Assembly: GCA_050732575.1 (NCBI GenBank)
Contig: JBOHRF010000136.1
Span: 1-12,457 of the forward strand
Direction of reading: 5' to 3'
Length of the DNA: 12,457 nt
Source of the DNA: JBBDWZ01 sp050732575
GTDB lineage: Bacteria; Gemmatimonadota; Gemmatimonadetes; Longimicrobiales; RSA9
Part shown: positions 6,096 to 12,389 of the stretch, in pieces
How positions within the stretch are numbered: position 1 is the first letter of the stretch
Layout: every line of letters starts with the position of its first letter
Notes under the pieces: generated by a model
What the model was told of the DNA's origin: nothing
Database searches by the model: none
What the model saw: the letters and a program-made list of their open reading frames with translations, nothing else
Position numbers and translations under genes: made by a program

Positions 6096-7226
6096 TTGAC
6101 CGCGACAGCTCAGATTTCGGCTGAAGCCCAGGTGATCCTGCGCGACATTGTGCGCATTCCTGCCGATCAATTCGATCTGCAGCGGACCCTGGTGCGCCTG
6201 CTGAACTACGCGGCCGGGGCGACCGGGGCGCGCAGCGCGTGTCTCAAGCGTTCTAACGGGGATGGCTCACGCGCGACCATTGTGGCCTGCTCGGATGAAG
6301 GTGGGGCCATCGCGCTGGAGGGCATGGTTGAGAGCGTGAACGTGCCCGTATTCGAGGGTGCCTCGCCGGTCGGACTGATTATGCTGCTGCGCGATGCATC
6401 GAGCACGCCGCTCACCACGGGACAGCGGCAGGCCATGGAGACGATAGCGGACCTGGTCGCGTTAGCGCAGCGCCGGGCGCAGAGCGATGATGAAATCCGC
6501 CGCAGCCAGCTGGCGCTGCGTGAGGCGGTTGAAATCAAATATCGCCTGGTGGGCGGACTCAGCATGAATCTCAAGAACACGCTGAGTGTGGCCAGCGGGT
6601 ACTTACAGCTGCTCGATCTGAATGAGGAGCTGAGCTACAGCCAGCAGGACTACATAGCGCGCGGCCGGCGCGCCATCCAGACTGCAGTCAATCTGATCAA
6701 TGAAGTGGTCGACCTGGCACGTGCAGAAGCGGGCGACCTTTCCATCGAGCTCGAGTCGATCAGCCTTGGCACGTTCGTGCGCGATGCATTTGCCAATCAC
6801 GCGCACGCGGCCAGTGCCAAGCGCATTCTGCTGAACGCGGACACGCCCTCACACATGCCCGCCGTGTACACGGATCCCAGTTACGTGCGCGACATCCTGG
6901 ACGCACTTCTGTCTAATGCGCTCCGGTATACGCCAGAAGGTGGTTGCGTCACGGTTCGGCTCGAGCAGCGCGAGGGCCGCCGCCTGACTGACCCGGCCTG
7001 CTGGGTGTGCATGAGCGTGCAGGATACCGGACCCGGTATTCCGGAGCCCGAGGTGCTGTTCGAGGAAGTGCGCCGCGTGGAGAAGCCCAAACCGCCGGTT
7101 GGTTTCCGCCTCGTGATCTGCCGCCGTATCGCTCGTTTGCTTGGTGGCGACCTGACCGTGGAATCACTGCCCGGTCGCGGCGCCAGCTTCACGCTCTGGT
7201 TGCCCGTGCCGCGCTCGCCGATCTAG
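6096..7226 (+). CDS. GAF-domain histidine-kinase-like protein lacking the phosphoacceptor histidine
   Basis: A 376-residue protein with a GAF-like sensor domain at about 25-125, a helical linker, a HisKA-like dimerisation helix and a HATPase_c domain. No membrane segment is evident, so it should be cytoplasmic. The helix reads SMNLKNTL followed by a GYLQLLD segment, where relatives have SHDxKNPL: the phosphoacceptor position is Met157 and the proline is threonine. In the ATPase domain, the N-box Asn274 (LLSNALRYTPEGG) and DTGPGIP at 310-316 are present, but the G2 box reads GFRL at 336-339 instead of GxGL. It is therefore probably a pseudo-kinase acting by binding or allostery. The start is the TTG at 6096; the in-frame stop at 6045-6047 leaves no better choice and no strong ribosome binding site is seen. 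It follows the cyclase after 211 bp, and its 3' end overlaps the convergent neighbour by 38 bp. Confidence 0.85.
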   Translation: MTATAQISAEAQVILRDIVRIPADQFDLQRTLVRLLNYAAGATGARSACLKRSNGDGSRATIVACSDEGGAIALEGMVESVNVPVFEGASPVGLIMLLRDASSTPLTTGQRQAMETIADLVALAQRRAQSDDEIRRSQLALREAVEIKYRLVGGLSMNLKNTLSVASGYLQLLDLNEELSYSQQDYIARGRRAIQTAVNLINEVVDLARAEAGDLSIELESISLGTFVRDAFANHAHAASAKRILLNADTPSHMPAVYTDPSYVRDILDALLSNALRYTPEGGCVTVRLEQREGRRLTDPACWVCMSVQDTGPGIPEPEVLFEEVRRVEKPKPPVGFRLVICRRIARLLGGDLTVESLPGRGASFTLWLPVPRSPI

Positions 7227-7746
7227 GTCGACAAAGGACTAACAGCATCCCAAGGTTGTGCACCCTGGCACCGGACACGCCAAAGAACAAATCGGTCATG
7301 AACGTTGGATTCCGCTTTTCGAGCTCCGCGCGATCGATATAGTGGCCGGACGATCCGCCTTCCATACGGCGCTCGTAGAACCCGTTTTCTTCCAGCCATA
7401 AGGAGCGAACACTCACGCTGAGGGGCGGCAGCCTCACAGGCGTTCTGCTCAGCTGAACCAGGACGTCATTCGTGCCTGGTGCTGGTTTCAGCGTATCCGT
7501 GCGGGTCGCGTACCCGATCATCTCGACCGTCATCTCGATGGGCCCGGGCGCCGAAAGCGGAATGACGAACCGGCCTCGCGGATCGGTTGTGTACGGGATT
7601 CCCCCCACCCGCACGACTGCGCCGGCGATCGCTTCATTGCTGCCTATGGCAACCACCCGTCCAACCAGCCGCACCGCCGAAGCCTGGGCGGTGACAAACG
7701 CCGGCAACAAAGTGACAAAACACGCGAAGGCAGCGATCGTACTCAT
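7189..7746 (-). pseudogene. Secreted CarboxypepD_reg-domain protein with plug-like segment, C-terminally truncated
   Basis: The frame gives 185 residues: a signal peptide at about 1-22 (cleavage near TAQA), a carboxypeptidase-regulatory-like beta-sandwich at about 27-100 (VVGxV-type start, YTTDPRGRFVIPL, IGYATRTDTL), and a segment resembling the plug of TonB-dependent proteins at about 110-165 (GFYERRMEGG, YIDRAELEKRNP, TDLFFGVSGARV). Relatives known to me continue with a further stretch ending in a short DG-containing motif. Here, after GARVHN, the frame continues into low-complexity sequence antisense to the 3' end of the histidine-kinase-like gene and stops at 7189. The loss of the normal C-terminus suggests a deletion or rearrangement near 7227-7260. 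It starts 9 nt after the tesA stop, so it is transcribed with tesA. It may still make a secreted binding protein, but pseudogenisation is more likely. Confidence 0.6.
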
Positions 7747-7755
7747 GTTGCGCGC

Positions 7756-8412
7756 TCACAATACAGGTTTGAGGTGCATCCACACGGTCTCTGCGATGAC
7801 ACGCTGGCCTTCCACAGTTGGGTGAATGCCATCGCTCTGATTCAACTCAGGACGCGCAGCCACACCTTCCAGCAGAAACGGAATCAAAACCGCATCGAAT
7901 TTGTCGGCCAGATCGCCATAAACCGCGTGGAAGCGATGGGTGTATTGTGCACCCAGGTTGGGCGGTGCCTGCATGCCGGCAATGACAATCTCGGCGGTAG
8001 GATATTTTTCGCGCGTGCGCCGGATGAGCGCTTCCAGATTGCGCTTCATTGAGTCAGGATCCAGACCGCGTAACCCATCATTGGCGCCCAGCTCCAGAAC
8101 CAGCACTTCGGTGGGCTGCTGCAATGCCCAGTCAATGCGACGCAGCCCGCCGGCAGACGTTTCACCGCTGATCCCGGCATTGACCACGCGGTATGGCAGT
8201 CCTGCCGAGTCGAGCTTGGCCTGTATGAGTGCGGGATAGGCGTACTCGGCACCTACACCGTAGCCGGCTGTGAGACTGGTACCAATGAACAGGATCACGC
8301 CGCGTGTGTCAGCTTGCGCGGGTGCGGGCGCGGATGTGGGTACTGGCGCGGGTTGCGTTTCGTCACACGCCGCGAGGCTTACAACAATCAGCGCTACGGC
8401 TATAATTCGCAT
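7756..8412 (-). CDS. tesA: TesA-like SGNH/GDSL esterase-thioesterase, predicted lipoprotein
   Basis: A 218-residue SGNH hydrolase of the TesA/arylesterase group, which cleaves acyl esters and thioesters outside the cytoplasm. The signal peptide ends in lipobox LAAC with Cys16, followed by Asp17 and a proline/alanine-rich linker to about 34. Block I is IGTSLTAGYG with nucleophile Ser46, threonine replacing the usual aspartate of GDSL, a known variant. Block II holds the oxyanion glycine in SGET (Gly83), block III is GAND with Asn111, and block V is DGIHP with Asp194 and His197, so the catalytic set is complete. E. coli TesA is soluble and periplasmic; here Asp at +2 after the lipid-bearing Cys would, by the E. 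coli Lol rule, retain it at the inner membrane. It is divergent from ybbA with abutting start codons, the same neighbourhood as in E. coli, and leads a two-gene minus-strand unit. Confidence 0.92.
   Translation of the reverse strand: MRIIAVALIVVSLAACDETQPAPVPTSAPAPAQADTRGVILFIGTSLTAGYGVGAEYAYPALIQAKLDSAGLPYRVVNAGISGETSAGGLRRIDWALQQPTEVLVLELGANDGLRGLDPDSMKRNLEALIRRTREKYPTAEIVIAGMQAPPNLGAQYTHRFHAVYGDLADKFDAVLIPFLLEGVAARPELNQSDGIHPTVEGQRVIAETVWMHLKPVL
8378..8406 (+). promoter_or_regulatory. Predicted sigma70 promoter giving a leaderless ybbA transcript
   Basis: CTTACA at 8378-8383 (4 of 6), a 17-nt spacer, then a perfect TATAAT at 8401-8406. Only six bases separate the -10 from the ATG at 8413, so transcription should start on or next to the A of the start codon. 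There is no room for a Shine-Dalgarno sequence. The promoter lies inside the tesA coding sequence. Confidence 0.65.
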
Positions 8413-9123
8413 ATGCTCATCGTAGCCAGGGATCTGGAACAGACGTATCAGAGCGGGGGCCGTCCGCTCACAGTGCTAAGCTCGGTCAACCTCGAGATTG
8501 CGCGCAATGAATTTGCCGCCATCGTGGGGCCATCCGGCAGTGGCAAAACTACACTCCTCGGGTTGTTGGCGGGGCTGGATCGGCCAAGTGGCGGTTCGGT
8601 GTCGATCGACGGCCGGGACCTGAACGGTCTGAGTGAAGACGAGCGCGCCCGCTTTCGGGCCAGCAATGTTGGTTTTGTCTTTCAGACGTTTCAGCTGATC
8701 CCAACGCTCACGGCCCTCGAAAACGTGATGGTGCCGGTCGAGCTGAGCAACGGTGTCTCGCGCGACGCGCGCTCGCGTGCGGTCGACTTGCTGGGACGGG
8801 TGGGACTGGGCGATCGGCTGGATCACTATCCGGCACAGCTCTCGGGCGGCGAGCAGCAACGGGTGGCACTGGCACGTGCGTTTGCCAACCAGCCCAAGAT
8901 CCTTTTTGCCGATGAACCAACCGGCAATCTGGATACGGATACCGGGCATCGCATCATCGATCAGCTGGTCGAATTGAATCTGCAGATGCACACGACCCTG
9001 GTGTTGGTCACGCATGATGCGGAGCTGGCCGCGCGCGCCCATCGGATCATTCGCTTGTCGGGCGGGCAGGTGGTTGCCGATGAGCGACGCGGGACGCGGG
9101 ACGCGACAGGAGAATCAGGGTGA
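8413..9123 (+). CDS. ybbA: YbbA-like ABC transporter ATP-binding protein
   Basis: A 236-residue ATPase of the MacB/LolD-like group that drives a non-transporting or extracting permease. All elements are present: Walker A GPSGSGKTT at 39-47, Q-loop in FVFQTFQLIPTLTALENV, signature LSGGE at 143-147, Walker B ILFADEP with Asp167 and Glu168, D-loop GNLD, and the switch histidine His201 in VTHD. The start at 8413 is chosen because the protein then begins like its relatives, and because a perfect -10 lies just upstream; the longer frame from 8314 would only translate antisense of tesA. The ATG directly abuts the divergent tesA ATG. The stop overlaps the ybbP start (GTGA, 9120-9123), indicating translational coupling and a subunit pair. 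The last residues (from about 225) are encoded by a GGGACGC heptamer repeat. Confidence 0.95.
   Translation: MLIVARDLEQTYQSGGRPLTVLSSVNLEIARNEFAAIVGPSGSGKTTLLGLLAGLDRPSGGSVSIDGRDLNGLSEDERARFRASNVGFVFQTFQLIPTLTALENVMVPVELSNGVSRDARSRAVDLLGRVGLGDRLDHYPAQLSGGEQQRVALARAFANQPKILFADEPTGNLDTDTGHRIIDQLVELNLQMHTTLVLVTHDAELAARAHRIIRLSGGQVVADERRGTRDATGESG
8419..8424 (-). promoter_or_regulatory. Possible -10 element for tesA, mirror geometry
   Basis: On the minus strand TACGAT (4 of 6 to TATAAT) lies six bases before the tesA ATG, the same spacing as on the ybbA side. No good -35 hexamer is present at 16-18 nt, so this is a weak call. Confidence 0.25.
9084..9104 (+). repeat. Heptamer tandem repeat at the 3' end of ybbA
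   Basis: Three 7-nt units, GCGACGC, GGGACGC and GGGACGC, encode part of the C-terminal tail of YbbA. The same heptamer occurs at 3065-3071 at the end of the S9 peptidase gene. It is immediately followed by the ybbP ribosome binding site. Confidence 0.75.
9108..9112 (+). promoter_or_regulatory. Ribosome binding site deciding the ybbP start
   Basis: AGGAG lies 7 nt before the GTG at 9120, inside the end of ybbA. It supports the overlapping GTG start and contrasts with ybbA, which has no ribosome binding site. Confidence 0.75.
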
Positions 9124-11666
9124 ACATAGGGTTTGCAGGCGCACTGGCGTGGCGGGAGAGCCGCTCGAGCTGGCGGCGAATTGGGTTGTACATGACCTCG
9201 ATCACGCTGGGTGTGGCCGCACTGGTTGCCATCAACTCGTTCCGCCAAAGCATGATCGAGTCTGTGAAGCTGGAGTCGCGCGCGCTGCTCGGTGCCGATC
9301 TGCGTCTCTTCAGTAGCCGTCCGTTCCCGCCCGCCATTCAAGCGATGATCGATAGTACGGTCAGCCGCGGCTTCGTTGTATCCAACGTGACCAACATGGT
9401 GAGCATGGCCAACGCGCCGCGCTCTCAGCGTGTACGCATGGTGCAGCTGCGCGCAGTGAATGGTGGCTTTCCTTTTTATGGTGAGGTCAAAACGCAGCCG
9501 GCCGGCTTGTGGCGACGCCTGCACGAGCAGCGCTGGACGGTGGTGGATCCTGCGTTGTTGGCGCAGTTGCAGGCACAAGTCGGCGATACCCTGCGCATAG
9601 GCGAAGCATCGTTCGTCATTGCGGGCACCATCGAAAAGCTGCCCGCCGACATGACGTTCCGTTCTGCACTCGGACCGCGCGTTGCGATTGCTGGCGCATA
9701 CCTGCAGGAAACCGGGCTGGAGCGTTTCGGCAGCATGAGCCAGCGCCAGGCGTATTTCCGAGTTGCGAACGAAAAGGTGCTGGAAGACTTCGTGCAGCAA
9801 CGCCGACCGCTGCTCCGTCAGAACATGGTTGGGTTCGACACGGCACGAGAGCAGAGTGAGGACCTGGTGGAGGCGCTGGATGCCATGGCCCGATTCCTGG
9901 GCCTGGTAGGACTGGCGGCATTGTTGCTCGGTGGTGTCGGTGTGGCCAGCGCAGTGCATGTCTTCATCCGGGAAAAACGCCCCACCGTTGCCATGCTGCG
10001 CTGCCTGGGCGCCACGCAGCAAACAGTCTTTCTGGCCTATCTGCTACAGGCGGTGGCGCTTGGATTTTCCGGCGCGCTGGCCGGCGTCCTACTGGGACTC
10101 GGCATACAGGCATTTCTTCCCAGCATCCTGCAGGACATGTTGCCCGTGTCCGTTCACTTTCGCGTGGATGTGGCGGCGATTGCGACCGGGCTGGGCGTGG
10201 GTGTTTGGGTGGCCGGCCTCTTTGCGCTGATTCCGCTGCTCAGCATCCGCGGCATCTCGCCGCTGCAGGCATTGCGACGCGAATACGACGTGCAGGCACG
10301 ACGCTGGGATTGGATGCGTCTGGCCGCACTGGTTGCACTGGGCGGAAGCATCGGCGCGATCAGCCTGTGGCAAGCAGCCGACTGGCGGCCGGCACTGGCA
10401 TTCACCGGTGGACTGACGGGCGCACTGCTGCTGCTATGGCTCACCGCCTGGGCACTAACACGCGCCACGCGACGGTTCTTTCCGCGGCGCGCTCGTTTTG
10501 TGGTGCGACAGGGCGTGGGCAGCCTGTTCCGGCCGCACAATCAGACCGTAGCGGTAGTGCTGGGCCTGGGGTTCGGCGTCTTCATTATTGGAACCGTGTA
10601 CCTGGTGCAAACCAATCTGCTGGGCTGGCTACGCGTCGAGAACCAGCCAGATGCACCCAACATGGTTGCCTTCGACATCCAGCGCGACCAGGTGGAGACC
10701 GTGCGTACGGCCGCGCGCGGCCGCGCAGTTGCCCCACCGCGAATCACACCGCTGGTGACTGCACGCATTACCCACTTGAAAGGCCGGCGCGTGGAAGAAG
10801 TCCTGGCCGATACAACTGCCGGCCGCCGCATTGAGGGCTGGGCTGTGCGCCGGGAATACCGTCACACGTATCGCGATACCATGGTGGAGAGCGAAACGCT
10901 GGTGAGTGGCACCTGGTTTGGCAGCTCAGCCAGCGCACGACAATCGCCGGTCGAGATCTCCATGGAAGAGGATGTTGCGGAAAGTCTCAAGCTTTCACTG
11001 GGCGATCGCGTGACCTGGGACTTCCAGGGCATCCTGATAGAGACGCGAGTCACCAGCCTGCGTCGCGTACAGTGGGCACGTTTCGCAACCAACTTCTTTG
11101 TCGTGTTTCCCAACGGTGTGCTGGATGAGGCGCCGCAAAATTTCGTGGCCCTGATGCGCGTGGATGACGCCGAGCAGCGCGCCATCATTCAACGCGAGCT
11201 GGTGGATCGCCATTCCAACATCACGGTCATCGATGTCGCGCAGGTGCAGGCCGCATTTCAGGAGATTGTAGATAAAGTCAGCCTGGCCATCCGCTTCATG
11301 GCGTTGTTCAGCACAATGGCCGGCCTGATCGTACTTATTGGAGCGGTGGCCACCTCACGGTTTCAACGCATGCGTGAAGCGGTGCTGCTCAAGACGATTG
11401 GCGCCACGCGCAAACAGGTGCTGGGCGTGCTGATTACGGAGTACACGGCACTGGGCGCGTTGGCCGGAATGACCGGACTGATACTGGCCGGCATCGCCGG
11501 CTGGTTACTGACTCGCTTCTTCTTCGAGCTGGAATTCACTTTGCCCATCGCCGCGCTGGCCATCACCTGGGCCCTGGTCGCGCTGGTCGCCGTGGGCGTT
11601 GGCCTGGCCAACAGCCTGGACATGTTGAAGCGCCCGCCCCTGGCCGTCTTGCGGGAAGCCGATTGA
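9120..11666 (+). CDS. ybbP: YbbP-like ABC transporter permease (FtsX/MacB superfamily)
   Basis: An 848-residue membrane protein, close to the roughly 800 residues of E. coli YbbP. It has an N-terminal membrane helix at about 20-42, a large extracytoplasmic domain to about 255, then a bundle including GLVGLAALLLGGVGVAS, the cytoplasmic coupling stretch with FIREKRPTVAMLRCLGAT, and further helices to about 420. A second unit follows: a helix in VLGLGFGVFIIGTVYLV, a second extracytoplasmic domain, and the C-terminal FtsX half with AVLLKTIGAT and three helices ending at LKRPPLAVLREAD. This gives about ten membrane segments, as expected for the duplicated YbbP architecture. The GTG start overlaps the ybbA stop by 4 nt and is preceded by AGGAG. 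With YbbA and TesA it should handle hydrophobic or acylated substrates at the inner membrane; the natural substrate is not inferable from the sequence. Confidence 0.93.
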   Translation: MNIGFAGALAWRESRSSWRRIGLYMTSITLGVAALVAINSFRQSMIESVKLESRALLGADLRLFSSRPFPPAIQAMIDSTVSRGFVVSNVTNMVSMANAPRSQRVRMVQLRAVNGGFPFYGEVKTQPAGLWRRLHEQRWTVVDPALLAQLQAQVGDTLRIGEASFVIAGTIEKLPADMTFRSALGPRVAIAGAYLQETGLERFGSMSQRQAYFRVANEKVLEDFVQQRRPLLRQNMVGFDTAREQSEDLVEALDAMARFLGLVGLAALLLGGVGVASAVHVFIREKRPTVAMLRCLGATQQTVFLAYLLQAVALGFSGALAGVLLGLGIQAFLPSILQDMLPVSVHFRVDVAAIATGLGVGVWVAGLFALIPLLSIRGISPLQALRREYDVQARRWDWMRLAALVALGGSIGAISLWQAADWRPALAFTGGLTGALLLLWLTAWALTRATRRFFPRRARFVVRQGVGSLFRPHNQTVAVVLGLGFGVFIIGTVYLVQTNLLGWLRVENQPDAPNMVAFDIQRDQVETVRTAARGRAVAPPRITPLVTARITHLKGRRVEEVLADTTAGRRIEGWAVRREYRHTYRDTMVESETLVSGTWFGSSASARQSPVEISMEEDVAESLKLSLGDRVTWDFQGILIETRVTSLRRVQWARFATNFFVVFPNGVLDEAPQNFVALMRVDDAEQRAIIQRELVDRHSNITVIDVAQVQAAFQEIVDKVSLAIRFMALFSTMAGLIVLIGAVATSRFQRMREAVLLKTIGATRKQVLGVLITEYTALGALAGMTGLILAGIAGWLLTRFFFELEFTLPIAALAITWALVALVAVGVGLANSLDMLKRPPLAVLREAD

Positions 11667-11679
11667 CTGTTGTTTTTGC

Positions 11680-11698
11680 GGTCCGATGGGATCAGACC
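11680..11698. other. Small imperfect hairpin between convergent genes
   Basis: GGTC-C-GAT-GGG-ATC-A-GACC forms a seven-pair stem with one mismatch and a 3-nt loop in the 25-bp gap after ybbP, overlapping the stop of the DUF5658-like gene. No run of T follows on either strand, so it is not a standard intrinsic terminator, though it may serve both genes. Confidence 0.3.
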
Positions 11699-12201
11699 AC
11701 TCCGAACATCCGCAGCAATACAATCTCGTATCCAATGACAAGAAGGTAGAGTACCAGTAAAACGTGCAGCGCAATGCGGCCGCGGTGTTTCTTGAACACG
11801 GGCGCGCTCGAGCACACCAACAGGAACACGATGCCCGCACTGGTGATGACCAGTTTCAGGTTCACGAAAAGTTGAACGTCGCAGGCGATCAGCCAGCGCA
11901 AAATGGGATTGGCCTCAACCGCAGCGCCGGCCTGAATGAGCGCGAGTGTGAAGGCGGCATCGAGGATGGACAGCCCCAGAATACCGAGTGTGACCAGCAA
12001 GAGCGGTGGCTCGTACAGGTCAACAAACTCCGGCTCCACATCACCGCGGCGCGCAGCGCGACGTTTGCCCCGAAACGAGAACTTCCAGTCGGACAGCAGA
12101 TGGGAACGCAACCGGCGGTCTACCAGGCCACGACGATCCCCGGGCCGGCCATCCGGCGGACTGACAATGCTCGCGCTGGGCAGTTCCAGATTCGGTTGCA
12201 C
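11692..12201 (-). CDS. DUF5658-like small membrane protein
   Basis: A 169-residue protein with a long, very basic, proline- and arginine-rich N-terminal region (residues 1-62) followed by three predicted membrane segments at about 67-90, 112-131 and 142-164. The first contains LDAAFTLALIQAGAAVEANPI, where D81, the small-residue-rich GA pair and EANP match the pattern I know for DUF5658, a family without assigned function. The second holds the conserved-looking FVNLKLVI. The GTG start is supported by GGAG a few bases upstream (12206-12209) and a strong promoter at 12249-12277. The gene stands alone, convergent with ybbP with a gap of 25 bp. The basic tail, predicted cytoplasmic, is an unusual addition. 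The family assignment is moderately sure; any function would be a guess. Confidence 0.75.
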   Translation of the reverse strand: MQPNLELPSASIVSPPDGRPGDRRGLVDRRLRSHLLSDWKFSFRGKRRAARRGDVEPEFVDLYEPPLLLVTLGILGLSILDAAFTLALIQAGAAVEANPILRWLIACDVQLFVNLKLVITSAGIVFLLVCSSAPVFKKHRGRIALHVLLVLYLLVIGYEIVLLRMFGVV

Positions 12202-12205
12202 GCGA

Positions 12206-12209
12206 CTCC
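12206..12209 (-). promoter_or_regulatory. Ribosome binding site for the DUF5658-like gene
   Basis: GGAG on the minus strand lies 4 nt before the GTG at 12201. The spacing is short but supports this start. Confidence 0.5.
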
Positions 12210-12248
12210 GTCGTCGTCAGGCTCGACAAAAGCTAGCGGATCTGAGCG

Positions 12249-12277
12249 ATTATAAGGGCAAGAAATACGCCGATCCA
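12249..12277 (-). promoter_or_regulatory. Predicted sigma70 promoter for the DUF5658-like gene
   Basis: On the minus strand a perfect TATAAT at 12254-12249 is preceded by a 17-nt spacer and TGGATC at 12277-12272 (3 of 6 to the -35). Initiation near 12242 leaves a leader of about 40 nt containing the GGAG site. Confidence 0.55.
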
Positions 12278-12288
12278 GACATTGGAAC

Positions 12289-12317
12289 GGCTCGTTACAC
12301 CATGCCGGAGACGAGCC
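12289..12317. other. Stem-loop in the right-hand spacer
   Basis: GGCTCGT and ACGAGCC pair perfectly over 7 bp around a 15-nt loop, followed on the plus strand by T-rich sequence (TTTT at 12321-12324 and TTTTT at 12329-12333). It could be a terminator for a plus-strand RNA or an operator-like site upstream of the promoter, but no plus-strand gene ends here. Confidence 0.3.
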
Positions 12318-12389
12318 ATATTTTGCGGTTTTTCGACTTGCCCACACGGTCACCTGGTGCAACACGATGCGTGGAATTGCAACACGGAT

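Noticed and set aside
8961..10022. Minus-strand frame of 353 codons opposite ybbA and ybbP
   Set aside because: It is rich in His, Gln and Arg with no recognisable domain and lies fully antisense to two well-supported ABC transporter genes.
11764..12255. Plus-strand frame of 163 codons opposite the DUF5658-like gene
   Set aside because: The opposite strand has membrane segments, a ribosome binding site and a promoter; this frame has none.
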